A DNA stretch of 64,000 nt. It comes from Paracoxiella cheracis (GTDB taxonomy: Bacteria > Pseudomonadota > Gammaproteobacteria > Coxiellales > Coxiellaceae). Both the position numbers and the translations under genes were made by a program. The stretch's first letter is position 1. Every line of letters begins with the position of its first letter. Under the pieces are notes generated by a model that saw only the letters and a list, made by a program, of their open reading frames with translations, did not search any database and was not told the origin of the DNA. Of the stretch, positions 42,600-52,002 are shown piece after piece. The stretch is from positions 2,108,001 through 2,172,000 of the forward strand of contig NZ_CP186485.1 in assembly GCF_049348705.1 (NCBI RefSeq), read 5' to 3'.

Positions 42600-44597
42600 A
42601 TGTTAGAAAAACTTTTCTTGGGAAAACTCAGCCTTGATGCCATCCCGATGCACACACCCATCATCATGGGCGCCGGTGTTTTTATGGTGATTGTGGTGTT
42701 AGTTTTTTTAGCCATTATTACGATCATGAAAAAATGGTCCTATATTTGGCATGAATGGATCACCTCTGTGGATCATAAAAAAATCGGCATCATGTATTTG
42801 ATACTTGCTGGCGTCATGCTGTTACGAGGTTTTTCTGATGTTATTTTAATGCGTTTACAGCAGGCTATCGCCGCTGGCAGCAATATGGGGTATTTACCAC
42901 CCGAACACTACGATCAAATTTTTACGGCTCACGGCGTCATCATGATTTTTTTTGTGGCCATGCCATTAGTGTTTGGTCTTATTAACGTTGTATTACCTTT
43001 GCAAATCGGCGCAAGAGACGTTGCCTTTCCTTACCTCAACTCGTTTAGTTTTTGGATGACTTTTGTGGGCGCGATGTTAGTTAATATCTCGCTAGTCATC
43101 GGTGACTTTGCCGCGACCGGATGGCTCGCTTATCCGCCATTATCCGAATTATATTATAGCCCCACCGTGGGTGTTGATTATTATATTTGGGCACTACAAA
43201 TTGCAGGAGTTGGCAGTCTATTAAGCGGTGTGAATTTTCTTGCAACCATTTTTAAAATGCGTTGCCCCGGTATGACGTGGATGAAGATGCCTATTTTTGT
43301 GTGGACGTCATTGTGTGCAATGATTTTAGTTGCCTTAGCCTTTCCAATACTTACTGTTTCACTCGGTTTGCTTGAATTAGATCGTTTATTCGGCACCCAT
43401 TTTTTTACCCAATACGCCGGCGGCAACATGATGATGTACATCAACATGATTTGGGCATGGGGGCATCCTGAGGTTTATATTTTAATACTCCCCGCTTTTG
43501 GCGTGTTTTCTGAAGTCGTAGCGACGTTTAGCCAAAAAAAATTATTTGGTTATGTCACCATGGTGTACGCAACAGCCGCCATTACTTTTTTATCTTTTGT
43601 TGTGTGGGTACATCACTTTTTCACCATGGGCTCTGGCGCAAATGTGAATACCTTTTTCGGCATTACGACGATGATTATCGCCATCCCGACAGGTGTAAAA
43701 GTTTTTAATTGGTTATTTACGATGTATAAAGGGAAAATCGTGTTTGCGACACCCATGTTATGGGTGATTGCTTTTTTTACTACGTTTGCTATTGGCGGCA
43801 TGACCGGCGTGTTGATGTCCATACCACCCGTTGATTTTCAGGTGCACAACAGTTTATTTCTCGTTGCACATTTTCATAATGTCATCATTGGGGGTCTTCT
43901 ATTTGGTTTTTTTGCAGGAATTACCTATTGGTTTCCTAAAGCATTTGGTTTTCGCCTAAATAAAAATTGGGGCATCGCTGCGTTTGCCTTTTGGGTTGCT
44001 GGTTTTTATATTGCTTTCATGCCACTTTATGTGCTTGGCTTACTCGGTGTCATGCGACGACTCGACCATTATGCTAATGTAGCCCTTCAACCTTATTTTA
44101 TCACTGCGGCTGTCGGCGCCGGACTCATTTTCATAGGAATTATTTGCCAAATAATTCAGATCGCGGTCAGTATTAAAAATCGTGATGCTTTACGTGATAA
44201 AACTGGCGATCCCTGGAATGGCCGCACGCTCGAGTGGTCTGTGCCTTCTCCAGCACCGATCTATAATTTTGCCGTGATACCTACGGTCTCCGCGATCGAT
44301 CCATATTGGGAAGACAAACAGCGAATCGAAAAGGAAGGCCACAAACATCCAGAACACATCGATTATCACGCTATTCACATGCCTAAAAATACGGCGACTG
44401 GTTTTATCATCGCGATGTTTTCAGGTGTGTTTGGGTTTGCGATGACATGGCATATGTGGATTCCCGCAGCAATTGGATTCCTCGGGATGATTGCCACCGT
44501 TGTTATACGCACCTTTAACGTCCACACGGATTATTATATTAAAGCAGAAACCGTTAAAAGCACGGAGCTACTTCATTTTAAGGATGCATTATCATGA
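42600..44597 (+). CDS. cyoB: Cytochrome bo3 ubiquinol oxidase subunit I
   Basis: CyoB is the catalytic haem-copper subunit. Key residues: TAHGVIMIFF (His ligand of low-spin haem), WAWGHPEVYILILPAFG (CuB His and cross-linked Tyr in HPEVY), WVHHFFTMG (two CuB His) and LVAHFHNVIIGG (two haem His). Fifteen helices are expected over 665 residues. ATG 42600 has AAAGGA upstream; the frame extends into cyoA. Overlaps cyoC by 4 bases. Confidence 0.97.
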   Translation: MLEKLFLGKLSLDAIPMHTPIIMGAGVFMVIVVLVFLAIITIMKKWSYIWHEWITSVDHKKIGIMYLILAGVMLLRGFSDVILMRLQQAIAAGSNMGYLPPEHYDQIFTAHGVIMIFFVAMPLVFGLINVVLPLQIGARDVAFPYLNSFSFWMTFVGAMLVNISLVIGDFAATGWLAYPPLSELYYSPTVGVDYYIWALQIAGVGSLLSGVNFLATIFKMRCPGMTWMKMPIFVWTSLCAMILVALAFPILTVSLGLLELDRLFGTHFFTQYAGGNMMMYINMIWAWGHPEVYILILPAFGVFSEVVATFSQKKLFGYVTMVYATAAITFLSFVVWVHHFFTMGSGANVNTFFGITTMIIAIPTGVKVFNWLFTMYKGKIVFATPMLWVIAFFTTFAIGGMTGVLMSIPPVDFQVHNSLFLVAHFHNVIIGGLLFGFFAGITYWFPKAFGFRLNKNWGIAAFAFWVAGFYIAFMPLYVLGLLGVMRRLDHYANVALQPYFITAAVGAGLIFIGIICQIIQIAVSIKNRDALRDKTGDPWNGRTLEWSVPSPAPIYNFAVIPTVSAIDPYWEDKQRIEKEGHKHPEHIDYHAIHMPKNTATGFIIAMFSGVFGFAMTWHMWIPAAIGFLGMIATVVIRTFNVHTDYYIKAETVKSTELLHFKDALS

Positions 44598-45187
44598 AAT
44601 CAGACATCGCCCTCAACCACTACACCCAAGCCGATGAAACCGATGTGTTTGGTTTCTGGCTTTATATTATGACGGATTGCCTCTTATTCGCCTCGTTATT
44701 TGCTACTTTTTTAGTGCTCCACCACCCGGGTGCAGTCGGCCCTTCATTGAAGGAACATATCAACCTCGGCTATGTGCTCGGCGAGACATTTTTTTTATTG
44801 GCAAGTAATTTCACATTTGGCATCGCCATATTGAGTATGAATAAAAATAAACTAGCATTCACAACACTTTTCTTGATTTTAACATTTATTTTAGGGCTGG
44901 GATTTGTGGTCATGGAAGTCACCGAATTCATTAAGCTTGCACATGAAGGTTACACCTGGAATGTGAGTGGTGCTGCTTCTGCCTTTTTTGTTTTAGTCGG
45001 TACGCACGGCTTACACGTCAGCATGGGACTGTTGTGGATTCTAATTATGATTTTCCAAATTCCCATCATAAAAACAAATACGATTATTAAGAGACGAATG
45101 ACTTATCTCGGCCTTTTTTGGAATTTCCTAGATATTGTGTGGATTTTCCTTTACACCATTGTCTATTTGCAAGGAGCTGTTTTATGA
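44594..45187 (+). CDS. cyoC: Cytochrome bo3 ubiquinol oxidase subunit III
   Basis: A five-helix subunit III: FGFWLYIMTDCLLFASLFATF, LGETFFLLASNFTFG, EVTEFIKLAHEGYTWN, FFVLVGTHGLHVSMGLLWI and FWNFLDIVWIFLYTIVYL. 197 residues, normal for CyoC. Its start and stop overlap its neighbours through ATGA. Confidence 0.96.
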   Translation: MKSDIALNHYTQADETDVFGFWLYIMTDCLLFASLFATFLVLHHPGAVGPSLKEHINLGYVLGETFFLLASNFTFGIAILSMNKNKLAFTTLFLILTFILGLGFVVMEVTEFIKLAHEGYTWNVSGAASAFFVLVGTHGLHVSMGLLWILIMIFQIPIIKTNTIIKRRMTYLGLFWNFLDIVWIFLYTIVYLQGAVL

Positions 45188-45519
45188 CTCAAAACCACAG
45201 CACTGAACCCGATTACGGCACCGGCAATAAAAATATTAAATTGTATTTAACAGGTATTGTGTTATGCGTTATTTTAACGCTCATTCCCTTTGGGATCGTA
45301 TCACGTCAACACTCCGTCAGCCCAACGCTCGCGATTATTTATCTCTGCGCCATCCTACAGTTTTTAGCACAAGTTTTCTTTTTCCTGCGTTTGCACGTTA
45401 AAAATGAAAAGGGTCGCATGAATTTGATGTCGTTTGTTTTCACGATTTTAATTTTATTGGTGATTGTTTTGGGCTCGTTATGGATTATGTATCACCTTAA
45501 CTACAACATGATGCACTGA
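45184..45519 (+). CDS. cyoD: Cytochrome bo3 ubiquinol oxidase subunit IV
   Basis: A 111-residue three-helix protein: LYLTGIVLCVILTLIPFGIV, LAIIYLCAILQFLAQVFFFLRLH and VFTILILLVIVLGSLWIMYHLNYN. This is the CyoD layout, including the conserved QxxxHxxxFLRLH-like region. ATG 45184 overlaps the cyoC stop. It ends the operon, convergent with the SMR gene 30 bases on. Confidence 0.95.
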   Translation: MTQNHSTEPDYGTGNKNIKLYLTGIVLCVILTLIPFGIVSRQHSVSPTLAIIYLCAILQFLAQVFFFLRLHVKNEKGRMNLMSFVFTILILLVIVLGSLWIMYHLNYNMMH

Positions 45520-45549
45520 CCACGATGAGTCTCAGTGATGTAAAACGAA

Positions 45550-45873
45550 TCAATGCGGCGATAAATATTTTAACATCACCGCACCAACAAGGATTAACCC
45601 AATTGCAAACAACATCAAGCTGTTTAACTGTGCTCTAAAGACAAAAATGTCGACAAACGTAATCAACACAATTCCCACGCCACTCCAAACGGCATAAGCC
45701 ACACTGACATCAATTTGCCGAATAGCCATGCTCAGTCCAACGAAGGCGAGCCCGTAAAAGAAAAACATTAAAATCGTTGGCCAGAATCGTGTTAAGCCAT
45801 GTGACAACTTTAAAAAACTGGTTCCCGCCACTTCAAGCACCACGGCTGCACTTAACCATAACCAAGGATTCAT
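45550..45873 (-). CDS. Small multidrug resistance (SMR) family transporter
   Basis: Four helices in 107 residues, with the essential Glu in LSAAVVLEVAGTSFLKLS and the signature FYGLAFVGLSMAIRQIDVSVAYAVWSGVGI. These are the EmrE/SugE/Gdx proton-coupled exporters, which act as antiparallel dimers. The sequence AYAVWSGVGIV fits EmrE-type multidrug members better than guanidinium exporters, but substrate assignment by eye is unsafe. Confidence 0.9.
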   Translation of the reverse strand: MNPWLWLSAAVVLEVAGTSFLKLSHGLTRFWPTILMFFFYGLAFVGLSMAIRQIDVSVAYAVWSGVGIVLITFVDIFVFRAQLNSLMLFAIGLILVGAVMLKYLSPH

Positions 45874-46043
45874 CTCCCTACCTCCTCTTTTTTAGGCTCA
45901 CGCACAAAAATCCATGTCCTATCCGTTGGACTCCACTCACTAAGAGTACACCCGTAACGTTTTATTTTCATCCTCTTATAAACACACAAAAAATCTACCG
46001 ATTACGTGTCCAGACTATAGCTGCTTATCGAGCCGCATTATAC

Positions 46044-49000
46044 TTAGGGACGACATTTTATTCTATTTACAGCTATAGCCTCACCACTGTCAAAAGCAAT
46101 CTGATCCCCTGTAGTACACGCTGCTCCTCCAGCTTGAGCAGAAGCAGAACTCTGCGCTGTAGATGAGAAAAACGGTACTGTGCTACTATTACCTGCTTTA
46201 GCCTGAATACCTCTCGCTTTCTTGGAAAGAGATGAATCTTGTTGGTCAGTTCTAACAGCCGCTACTAGCCTTAGGCGTTTATCCAAACTCAGCGTTTTTA
46301 TTCCTCGAGCTCTAGCTCCCCCAGCTTTCCTCGCTTGTTCTGCATAGAGGGCATACACTGGGTTAATCCCATCTCTCATTGCCAGTGTGATATGCGGCAT
46401 GCCGCTTGCAACAAGCAGATTCGTTACATTTTCAAAATGATCCTCTTTCTGACATAAAACTCTCACATTTGATGCATAAAGCACACCTTGGTTATAACAA
46501 ATCTTTTTCACTTCGAGCTTGATGACAGCACCGTTCTCTGAATTTTCTGCTACCATTTTTTCGAGCGTATCAAACGCTTCCGGTCTCAATCGATGTAATA
46601 AGTTAGCATGCGTTAAAGTGAGATGCGCAGAGCGGCGACCCGCTCCTTCCTCTTTCCCCTTTTTTAGCCGCTTTGTATCTGGTTCCGCAACTTGTTCGTC
46701 AATATAGGCTTTAATAAAAGCTGGTAATTCTGGACTCTTCCCAAAGCCGTGTTTAACTGCCTCTTTTAACTTTTCTTCTGATTTAGGCTCTAGAAAAGCC
46801 CCGTAATAAGTAGCGTTATTTTTCGGAACCCTTTTCCTATTTTCATAATCAAGACCCTGGTTTTTCAACACTTTTATTATATCGATTAACTTTTTACTAA
46901 GAACATCTGCTGAATTTCTTTTAAATATTTCATTGATTTGATCTTCGGGCGCAGCTAGAAGTACCTCGAGGCTTTCCGTAGAAATAGATATATCTTGTTT
47001 TTGTTCGTCAACAAATGCGAGCACATTGCGTAAAGCATCCTGAATTTTGACCTCTTTCTCGCTAAGATCAGTCTTTTTCATAAACACATTAAATGTAGGT
47101 AGATCAAAATACTGCAAAGCTTGTGTTGGCAAATATTTATGATAGAAATCGCTCGCAGGAATTCTGCCGTAGCCATCCGCTGAGGCGTGTGTATAAAGAT
47201 CGCTAGTCATGCGCCTCTTGATTACTTGCGCAAATGCATCCGTCAGACTTTTTTTTGCCTCTCCTGTGAACGGTGACAGCGTTGGATGAGATCGTCGGCG
47301 CAACACAGACACAATCAAGGCAGCTGAAAAATGTGTCATCTCGTCTTTCTGAGATATTTCAGGATAAACAGGCATGACCGCTAAGTTATGTTTTTGTGCT
47401 GCGTCAGTTATCCAGCCTAACTCTTGAGGTGAACCGTTACAAGTCGTTGCGATGATAGGACGATTTGCATTTACTGCTTTCTTTATCTCTTGCTCTAACC
47501 ATGCAAAACGCTTTTTTGTTTTTACTTTTTCATCCAAGCAGCTACTATAATTCGGATCACCCCGTAATGTCTCTGCCGCCCGATCTTTACTGAGAATCAT
47601 TGGCTTATTTCCTTTCCAATAGTCATCCTCCGCTAATTTTTCAGCAACGCTATCTTTACCAACACCTGGAGGCCCAGAAAGGGCTATGATTAAGCCTTGG
47701 AAATACTTAGGCACAGGAGTCCTTTCTGCTACTTGGGTCACCCCAGCCTCTTCTACAAAATCCTTATAAAGCTGGCCGATCCCAAAACCATTTCCGTATC
47801 CAAGATCTCCTTCAAAATATCCTCTGTCCAATAAAAATTGTATGAATGGGGGAAAGTCCCTTTTGTACTCCTCAATATTTTCTTCAACGATAGAGGCAAA
47901 TTCTGCGTTTTTACGGAGCGCCAACAAATGAGGATGTGTGTCCAAAAATTCATCGATGACTTGCGCAACGTGCCCCGGGCGATCAGCTGAAGATAAAACA
48001 GCGGCTGTACTCGATCGCCCCCAGGAAAAAGCGAAACGTTCTTTTCCTCTTTTGCCATTTAGAAATTCACGTAGGGCTCTGAGAATGATATAGGGTATCG
48101 CTTTATATTTTATCTGACGAACTTTCCCATCAACTTTATAGTAAACAACAAAACCTTCTTTATCCTTTGAGCTACGCCATTCTTTCTCCTTTTCTGCCAA
48201 TTGCTCGGTACTTATCGCATAGTGTTTCACGGTGGGCAAACCAACGTCGCTAAATCTAACCAGCTCTGAGTGAATAGAAACTGAAGCGTCTAAACCTGTT
48301 TGCTTAAACCAGCGAATCGTAGGCGAACCTGTTAATGGAATCATATGGTCTCCCTGCTCAGCTTCACCAACACACATTCCTCCATTCCAAAAAGGATTAT
48401 CCGGATTAAAAAGATCTCTGCCATCCTGTCCGCATTTACTCAATTGCTCGATACTTTCTGTTGCAATGAAATCCAGCAAGGGATTCAGAACTCCTTCTTG
48501 TCTGCGCCTTTTCAATTGTTCTAAAAGCCCTTGCTTTTTTTCTTCTACAGAATCACATTCTGGGATTTTTAAAATTAGTGGCGCTATTTTAGAACTAACA
48601 AATAGTAGCGCTTGACGATCATCAGGCATCCTGAAGACCTGGCAAGCTGCATAAGCACCATTAGCCTTTTCTGTGACATAGATATCAGCCACTGTTTTTT
48701 GTGCTTTTTCTTGAGCTTTTATTATCTCAGCAAGTGAGGTTTTCTCAGAAGAACGAGCGCCGCTTTGCAATACAGCAGGTATTATTTGTTCATCTTTCTC
48801 GCTCAAGTCTTCATCGACAAGATTAAGCCCCTCAATTTTTTTCATCCCACCAAGCGGAACGATGCCTGTACCATTGATCACGTTATCAAGAGAACATGAA
48901 AAAAGTGTATAACTGGAATGAGGAATTTCATCCTTCAGCCAAGGGTAGCGCCTGAAAGTCCATTCATCAGAAACATCGTGAAGAATGACTGGCAGCTCAC

Positions 49001-49604
49001 CTTCTTGCTGTGAAGGGCCAGTGGCTAGTACCTTCGTATGGACGATAAGCGGTAAATTATCAGGATTGTGACTGCCTCCTACTATCGCTATTTTTAGCGG
49101 GGCAGTATAGTTTCCTTTTTCAGCCTTCTTTATGACAGGAAGAGAAGTGTTATGATCAGCAAATTTATGAATCCATCTCTTCATCGTGATAGCTTTATAC
49201 AAGGTTTCCATAGCTTTTTTTTGTGGATCTACTGCTTCTGTTGTCGAGGCTTTCTCCGTAGGCGCGTCTTGTTTCTCCAGTAAAGCTACTAAATTCGTGT
49301 TAATTTCTTCTGGTAAGGTTGAGCACAGGCCTTTAACCTTACTGATGCAGTCTTTTTTTACGTTTTGTAACGCTTTTGACCCAGCCCCTTCTAATAACCC
49401 AGCATGGGCAAGTTGAGCAAGATTGGAATTTATATCATCCACTATCACTAGCAAATGAAAGATGTACTCTACTATCCTTTTTATCTGACGGTCAGGATTA
49501 GAGTTATTTTTCAGAAACTCCCCCATGAATTTTTGTGAGAATGATTTTTCTACCTTTGTCTTAGACGATGCTCCAGCAGGATTACTGCTAGTTTTTTTTG
49601 GCAT
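46044..49604 (-). CDS. Trl1-like tRNA ligase homologue: RNA ligase - polynucleotide kinase - 2H cyclic phosphodiesterase
   Basis: A 1,186-residue soluble protein with three recognisable catalytic modules. (1) Nucleotidyltransferase: motif I Lys313-Ala-Asn-Gly, the KANG of fungal tRNA ligases; SSK at 337-339 (Ia-like); GEAEQGDH (413-420); motif IV EGFVV (483-487); motif V Lys499-Tyr-Lys501 followed by AIPYIILRALREF. (2) P-loop kinase: GPPGVGKDS (644-652). (3) 2H phosphoesterase: HLTLTHA (His994, Thr996) and HITLAM (His1071, Thr1073). Fungal Trl1 and plant RNL have exactly this order and heal and seal 2',3'-cyclic-phosphate/5'-OH RNA ends. The N-terminal 300 residues and the Ser/Ala-rich tail (about 1125-1186) are unassigned. 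GGGGAAG lies upstream of the ATG. It is a single gene with no operon partner. The domain reading is from motifs by eye; acquisition from a eukaryote is inference. Confidence 0.75.
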   Translation of the reverse strand: MPKKTSSNPAGASSKTKVEKSFSQKFMGEFLKNNSNPDRQIKRIVEYIFHLLVIVDDINSNLAQLAHAGLLEGAGSKALQNVKKDCISKVKGLCSTLPEEINTNLVALLEKQDAPTEKASTTEAVDPQKKAMETLYKAITMKRWIHKFADHNTSLPVIKKAEKGNYTAPLKIAIVGGSHNPDNLPLIVHTKVLATGPSQQEGELPVILHDVSDEWTFRRYPWLKDEIPHSSYTLFSCSLDNVINGTGIVPLGGMKKIEGLNLVDEDLSEKDEQIIPAVLQSGARSSEKTSLAEIIKAQEKAQKTVADIYVTEKANGAYAACQVFRMPDDRQALLFVSSKIAPLILKIPECDSVEEKKQGLLEQLKRRRQEGVLNPLLDFIATESIEQLSKCGQDGRDLFNPDNPFWNGGMCVGEAEQGDHMIPLTGSPTIRWFKQTGLDASVSIHSELVRFSDVGLPTVKHYAISTEQLAEKEKEWRSSKDKEGFVVYYKVDGKVRQIKYKAIPYIILRALREFLNGKRGKERFAFSWGRSSTAAVLSSADRPGHVAQVIDEFLDTHPHLLALRKNAEFASIVEENIEEYKRDFPPFIQFLLDRGYFEGDLGYGNGFGIGQLYKDFVEEAGVTQVAERTPVPKYFQGLIIALSGPPGVGKDSVAEKLAEDDYWKGNKPMILSKDRAAETLRGDPNYSSCLDEKVKTKKRFAWLEQEIKKAVNANRPIIATTCNGSPQELGWITDAAQKHNLAVMPVYPEISQKDEMTHFSAALIVSVLRRRSHPTLSPFTGEAKKSLTDAFAQVIKRRMTSDLYTHASADGYGRIPASDFYHKYLPTQALQYFDLPTFNVFMKKTDLSEKEVKIQDALRNVLAFVDEQKQDISISTESLEVLLAAPEDQINEIFKRNSADVLSKKLIDIIKVLKNQGLDYENRKRVPKNNATYYGAFLEPKSEEKLKEAVKHGFGKSPELPAFIKAYIDEQVAEPDTKRLKKGKEEGAGRRSAHLTLTHANLLHRLRPEAFDTLEKMVAENSENGAVIKLEVKKICYNQGVLYASNVRVLCQKEDHFENVTNLLVASGMPHITLAMRDGINPVYALYAEQARKAGGARARGIKTLSLDKRLRLVAAVRTDQQDSSLSKKARGIQAKAGNSSTVPFFSSTAQSSASAQAGGAACTTGDQIAFDSGEAIAVNRIKCRP

Positions 49605-49825
49605 ATTCTTCCCCTATTGTTTTATCAGCAACCAGTACTTGGGTTGTTTCTTTTAAAATCTGTTACAGTCCGCCCAAAGAAAATTGATCTCTATCGAAAC
49701 ACTTGAGAGCTTCACCCTAACGAAGATATTCATCGTTCGTATCTCACTCGAACCAAACCACATCCTTACTCTCAAAAATCGCACTTGGTGCATGGTCGCA
49801 TGGTCACAAAAAATCATTAATGTAT

Positions 49826-50026
49826 TATGAAAAAAAAGGCTAAGACCTGGGGAGGTTTGATATATAAATATTTACGTGCGTCTATTCCATGAGTAAAATG
49901 ACTCGACTTGACATACCAATAAGCTATCGGTACCCCTGAATTCGTAATAGGCATGAAACACTGCAGGGTAAAGAAACAAGGCTACAAAACTATACGAAAA
50001 AATATAGGCTAGACTTTGGTGAGGCC
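49826..50026. repeat. Duplicated GGCTAnGACnTGGnGAGG motif in a 473-bp gene-free gap
   Basis: The gap 49605-50077 between the ligase-like gene and sco holds no convincing ORF. Two similar segments occur: 49826-49857 (GAAAAAAAAGGCTAAGACC, then TGGGGAGG) and 49993-50026 (GAAAAAATATAGGCTAGAC, then TTTGGTGAGG), each followed by an ATATAA-type run. The second overlaps the promoter for sco, so the pair may be a duplicated promoter or operator. Confidence 0.4.
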
Positions 50027-50044
50027 CCCTAGTTATTATATAAG
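50016..50044 (+). promoter_or_regulatory. Probable promoter of the sco-tlpA-acyP operon
   Basis: TTGGTG (50016-50021) and TATAAG (50039-50044) are 17 bases apart, 33 bases before the sco ATG. Confidence 0.45.
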
Positions 50045-50077
50045 CTTCAAGAAGAACGCAACCGAGGCACATGGACG

Positions 50078-50725
50078 ATGACCAAGGAAACCCTCACACG
50101 AAAACACATTATATTGAGCGTAGTGGCTGTTGCATTGTTAGCATTGGCCGTTTGGTTGTGGCAATACAGTCAGTCAATGCGACAATTAAAACGCAACGAT
50201 AAATTTGCAATCAAACCATTTAGCTTAATCAACATGGACGGGCATCGCTTCACGAACAAAAATCTCGAGGGCCGTTGGAGTCTTATTTTTTTTGGATTTA
50301 CGAACTGTCCCTCGATTTGCCCTACAACACTCTCAAGATTGGATAAGGCTTACAGAATGCTGGTTGAGCAAAAGACCAATCCTATGCCACAGATTATTTT
50401 CATCTCCGTTGATCCAGAGCGTGATGGCCCCTATACAATTCGTCAATATTTGGCAAATTTCAATAAAAAATTTATCGGCGCGATGGGCAGCAAAGAAGAA
50501 ATTAACAAATTAACCGAACAGTTTCGAGTTGTCTATGCCAAGTCGGAATCGGATGACATGGATTATTATATTTCACATAGCGGGAAGATTATGGTCATCA
50601 ATCCAAAAGGCTCTTTAGTGGCGACGTTAAAGCCTCCCTTTGACGCTGAGAGCATCGCTAAAGATTTTCATAACATACAGAAAAATTATCAAAAAGAAGA
50701 ACGTGATGATCATAAAAAAAGGTAA
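50078..50725 (+). CDS. SCO1/SenC/PrrC family copper-binding protein
   Basis: A membrane-anchored (ILSVVAVALLALAVWLW) thioredoxin-fold protein with the copper motif FTNCPSICPTTL (CxxxC) and the distal His in DYYISHSGKI. SCO proteins deliver copper to oxidases or act in redox homeostasis. ISVDPERDGPYTIRQYL is family-typical. It starts an operon with tlpA (20-base overlap) and an acylphosphatase gene (4-base overlap). The cyo quinol oxidase lacks CuA, so its client may be the CuB site or another enzyme. Confidence 0.92.
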   Translation: MTKETLTRKHIILSVVAVALLALAVWLWQYSQSMRQLKRNDKFAIKPFSLINMDGHRFTNKNLEGRWSLIFFGFTNCPSICPTTLSRLDKAYRMLVEQKTNPMPQIIFISVDPERDGPYTIRQYLANFNKKFIGAMGSKEEINKLTEQFRVVYAKSESDDMDYYISHSGKIMVINPKGSLVATLKPPFDAESIAKDFHNIQKNYQKEERDDHKKR

Positions 50726-51182
50726 ACTTTGCATTTGTGTGTTGTGCATACTATTTTTAGTTAGTGCTTGTTCTCATGGCGTTGACGCTCACGACAGTCA
50801 TGGCCACCCCATACGATTGAGTGATTATTTAGGAAAATGGGTTTTTATTAACTACTGGGCTATGTGGTGCAAGCCCTGTTTAACAGAAATTCCTGCGCTT
50901 GAAAAACTTTACGAACAGCATAAAAATAAAGTGATCATCCTAGGTGTAAGCTATGAAACACTTTCAAACCAGGATATTCGCAAAGTTGCCAATAAATTTG
51001 GGATAACTTATCCAATGCTTAGCTCATTTCCGATGCAAAAATTAGGCACCAACAATATTTCTGTCTTACCCATGACTTTTATTATCAGCCCGCAAGGCCA
51101 CTTATATAAAGTCTTAAAAGGCCCCCAAAGCGAACACGATCTTTTAAACGCTATTGGTTTAACTTCAAGGATGCGATTATGA
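50706..51182 (+). CDS. TlpA/ResA-like thiol-disulfide reductase lipoprotein
   Basis: The signal peptide ends in LFLVSAC, a lipobox. The thioredoxin domain has GKWVFINYWAMWCKPCLTEIP with active-site CKPC, VIILGVSYE, and the cis-Pro in SVLPMTFII. 158 residues from ATG 50706; the upstream frame overlaps sco and lacks a signal sequence. A TlpA next to SCO suggests it keeps SCO or oxidase cysteines reduced for copper loading. That pairing is a context inference. Confidence 0.88.
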   Translation: MIIKKGKLCICVLCILFLVSACSHGVDAHDSHGHPIRLSDYLGKWVFINYWAMWCKPCLTEIPALEKLYEQHKNKVIILGVSYETLSNQDIRKVANKFGITYPMLSSFPMQKLGTNNISVLPMTFIISPQGHLYKVLKGPQSEHDLLNAIGLTSRMRL

Positions 51183-51460
51183 ACCATGCGACTAAAATGT
51201 GTATTCACGCCGTTGTTTCTGGAAAGGTGCAAGGCGTATTTTTCCGCGACAGCACGATGAAAAAAGCACAAGAGCTAGGATTAACGGGCTGGGTTAAAAA
51301 TTTAGACGACGGCAATGTTGAGCTACTCGCCTGTGGCGAACGCGATGTCATTATGCTGTTTACCGAGTGGCTATGGGAAGGCCCAGACAGAGCTGAAGTC
51401 AGTAATGTTCACTGGGAAGAAATTCCTTCGGAAGATCACCATAATTTTAGTGTGGTCTAG
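51179..51460 (+). CDS. acyP: Acylphosphatase
   Basis: The catalytic Arg is in GKVQGVFFRDSTMKKA and the Asn in GWVKNLDDGNVE, both at family positions. 93 residues. It overlaps the tlpA stop by 4 bases, and its stop overlaps the convergent gmhB stop through CTAG. It hydrolyses acyl phosphates in the cytoplasm. Confidence 0.95.
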   Translation: MNHATKMCIHAVVSGKVQGVFFRDSTMKKAQELGLTGWVKNLDDGNVELLACGERDVIMLFTEWLWEGPDRAEVSNVHWEEIPSEDHHNFSVV

Positions 51461-51990
51461 CCAGCCAGAAAATCATCGACAAACGACGAGAGATTTTCAT
51501 AAATGGGAATTCCATCCAATTCCTCTGATGCAGCCATCGTCGCTGCACCGTTACCCGTTTTGACCAAAACCGCCTTCAGATCGACCGCTTCGGCAGCTTG
51601 CATATCACGCAAGCTATCACCCACAAAAATAGCTGAATTAAATTCATCAGGAAAGCGTTCTGCAATTTCTAATAACATACCAGGCTTGGGCTTACGACAA
51701 CTGCAATGATCTTCAGGTCTGTGCGGACAATAAAATATTCCATCTAAATGCCCACCGACGTGCACAAGCGCTCGCTCCATCGCCGCATGAATTTTTGCTA
51801 ACATTTCCTCGGAATATAGTCCGCGACCAACCCCTGATTGATTCGTCGCGATAACGACCTTATGCCCCGCCTTATTTAACCGAGCGATGGCTTCCAAACT
51901 CCCTTCGATCGGAATCCACTCTGTAGGTGATTTAATGTAATCATCTGAGTCGTGATTAATAACACCATCCCTGTCTAATATGATCAGCAT
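51457..51990 (-). CDS. gmhB: D-glycero-D-manno-heptose 1,7-bisphosphate phosphatase
   Basis: An HAD-family phosphatase starting ILDRDGVINHDSDDY (nucleophile DxD), then VIATNQSGVGRGLYSEE, the zinc site CPHRPEDHCSCRKPKPGM and FVGDSLRDMQAAEA. GmhB makes the ADP-heptose precursor for the LPS inner core, consistent with waaA at 310. 177 residues. Convergent with acyP. Confidence 0.93.
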   Translation of the reverse strand: MLIILDRDGVINHDSDDYIKSPTEWIPIEGSLEAIARLNKAGHKVVIATNQSGVGRGLYSEEMLAKIHAAMERALVHVGGHLDGIFYCPHRPEDHCSCRKPKPGMLLEIAERFPDEFNSAIFVGDSLRDMQAAEAVDLKAVLVKTGNGAATMAASEELDGIPIYENLSSFVDDFLAG

Positions 51991-52002
51991 TTCTCTATTC
52001 CA

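Noticed and set aside
49872..50072. A 66-codon minus-strand ORF upstream of sco
   Set aside because: It lies across the sco promoter and duplicated motif, with no ribosome site or homologue pattern.
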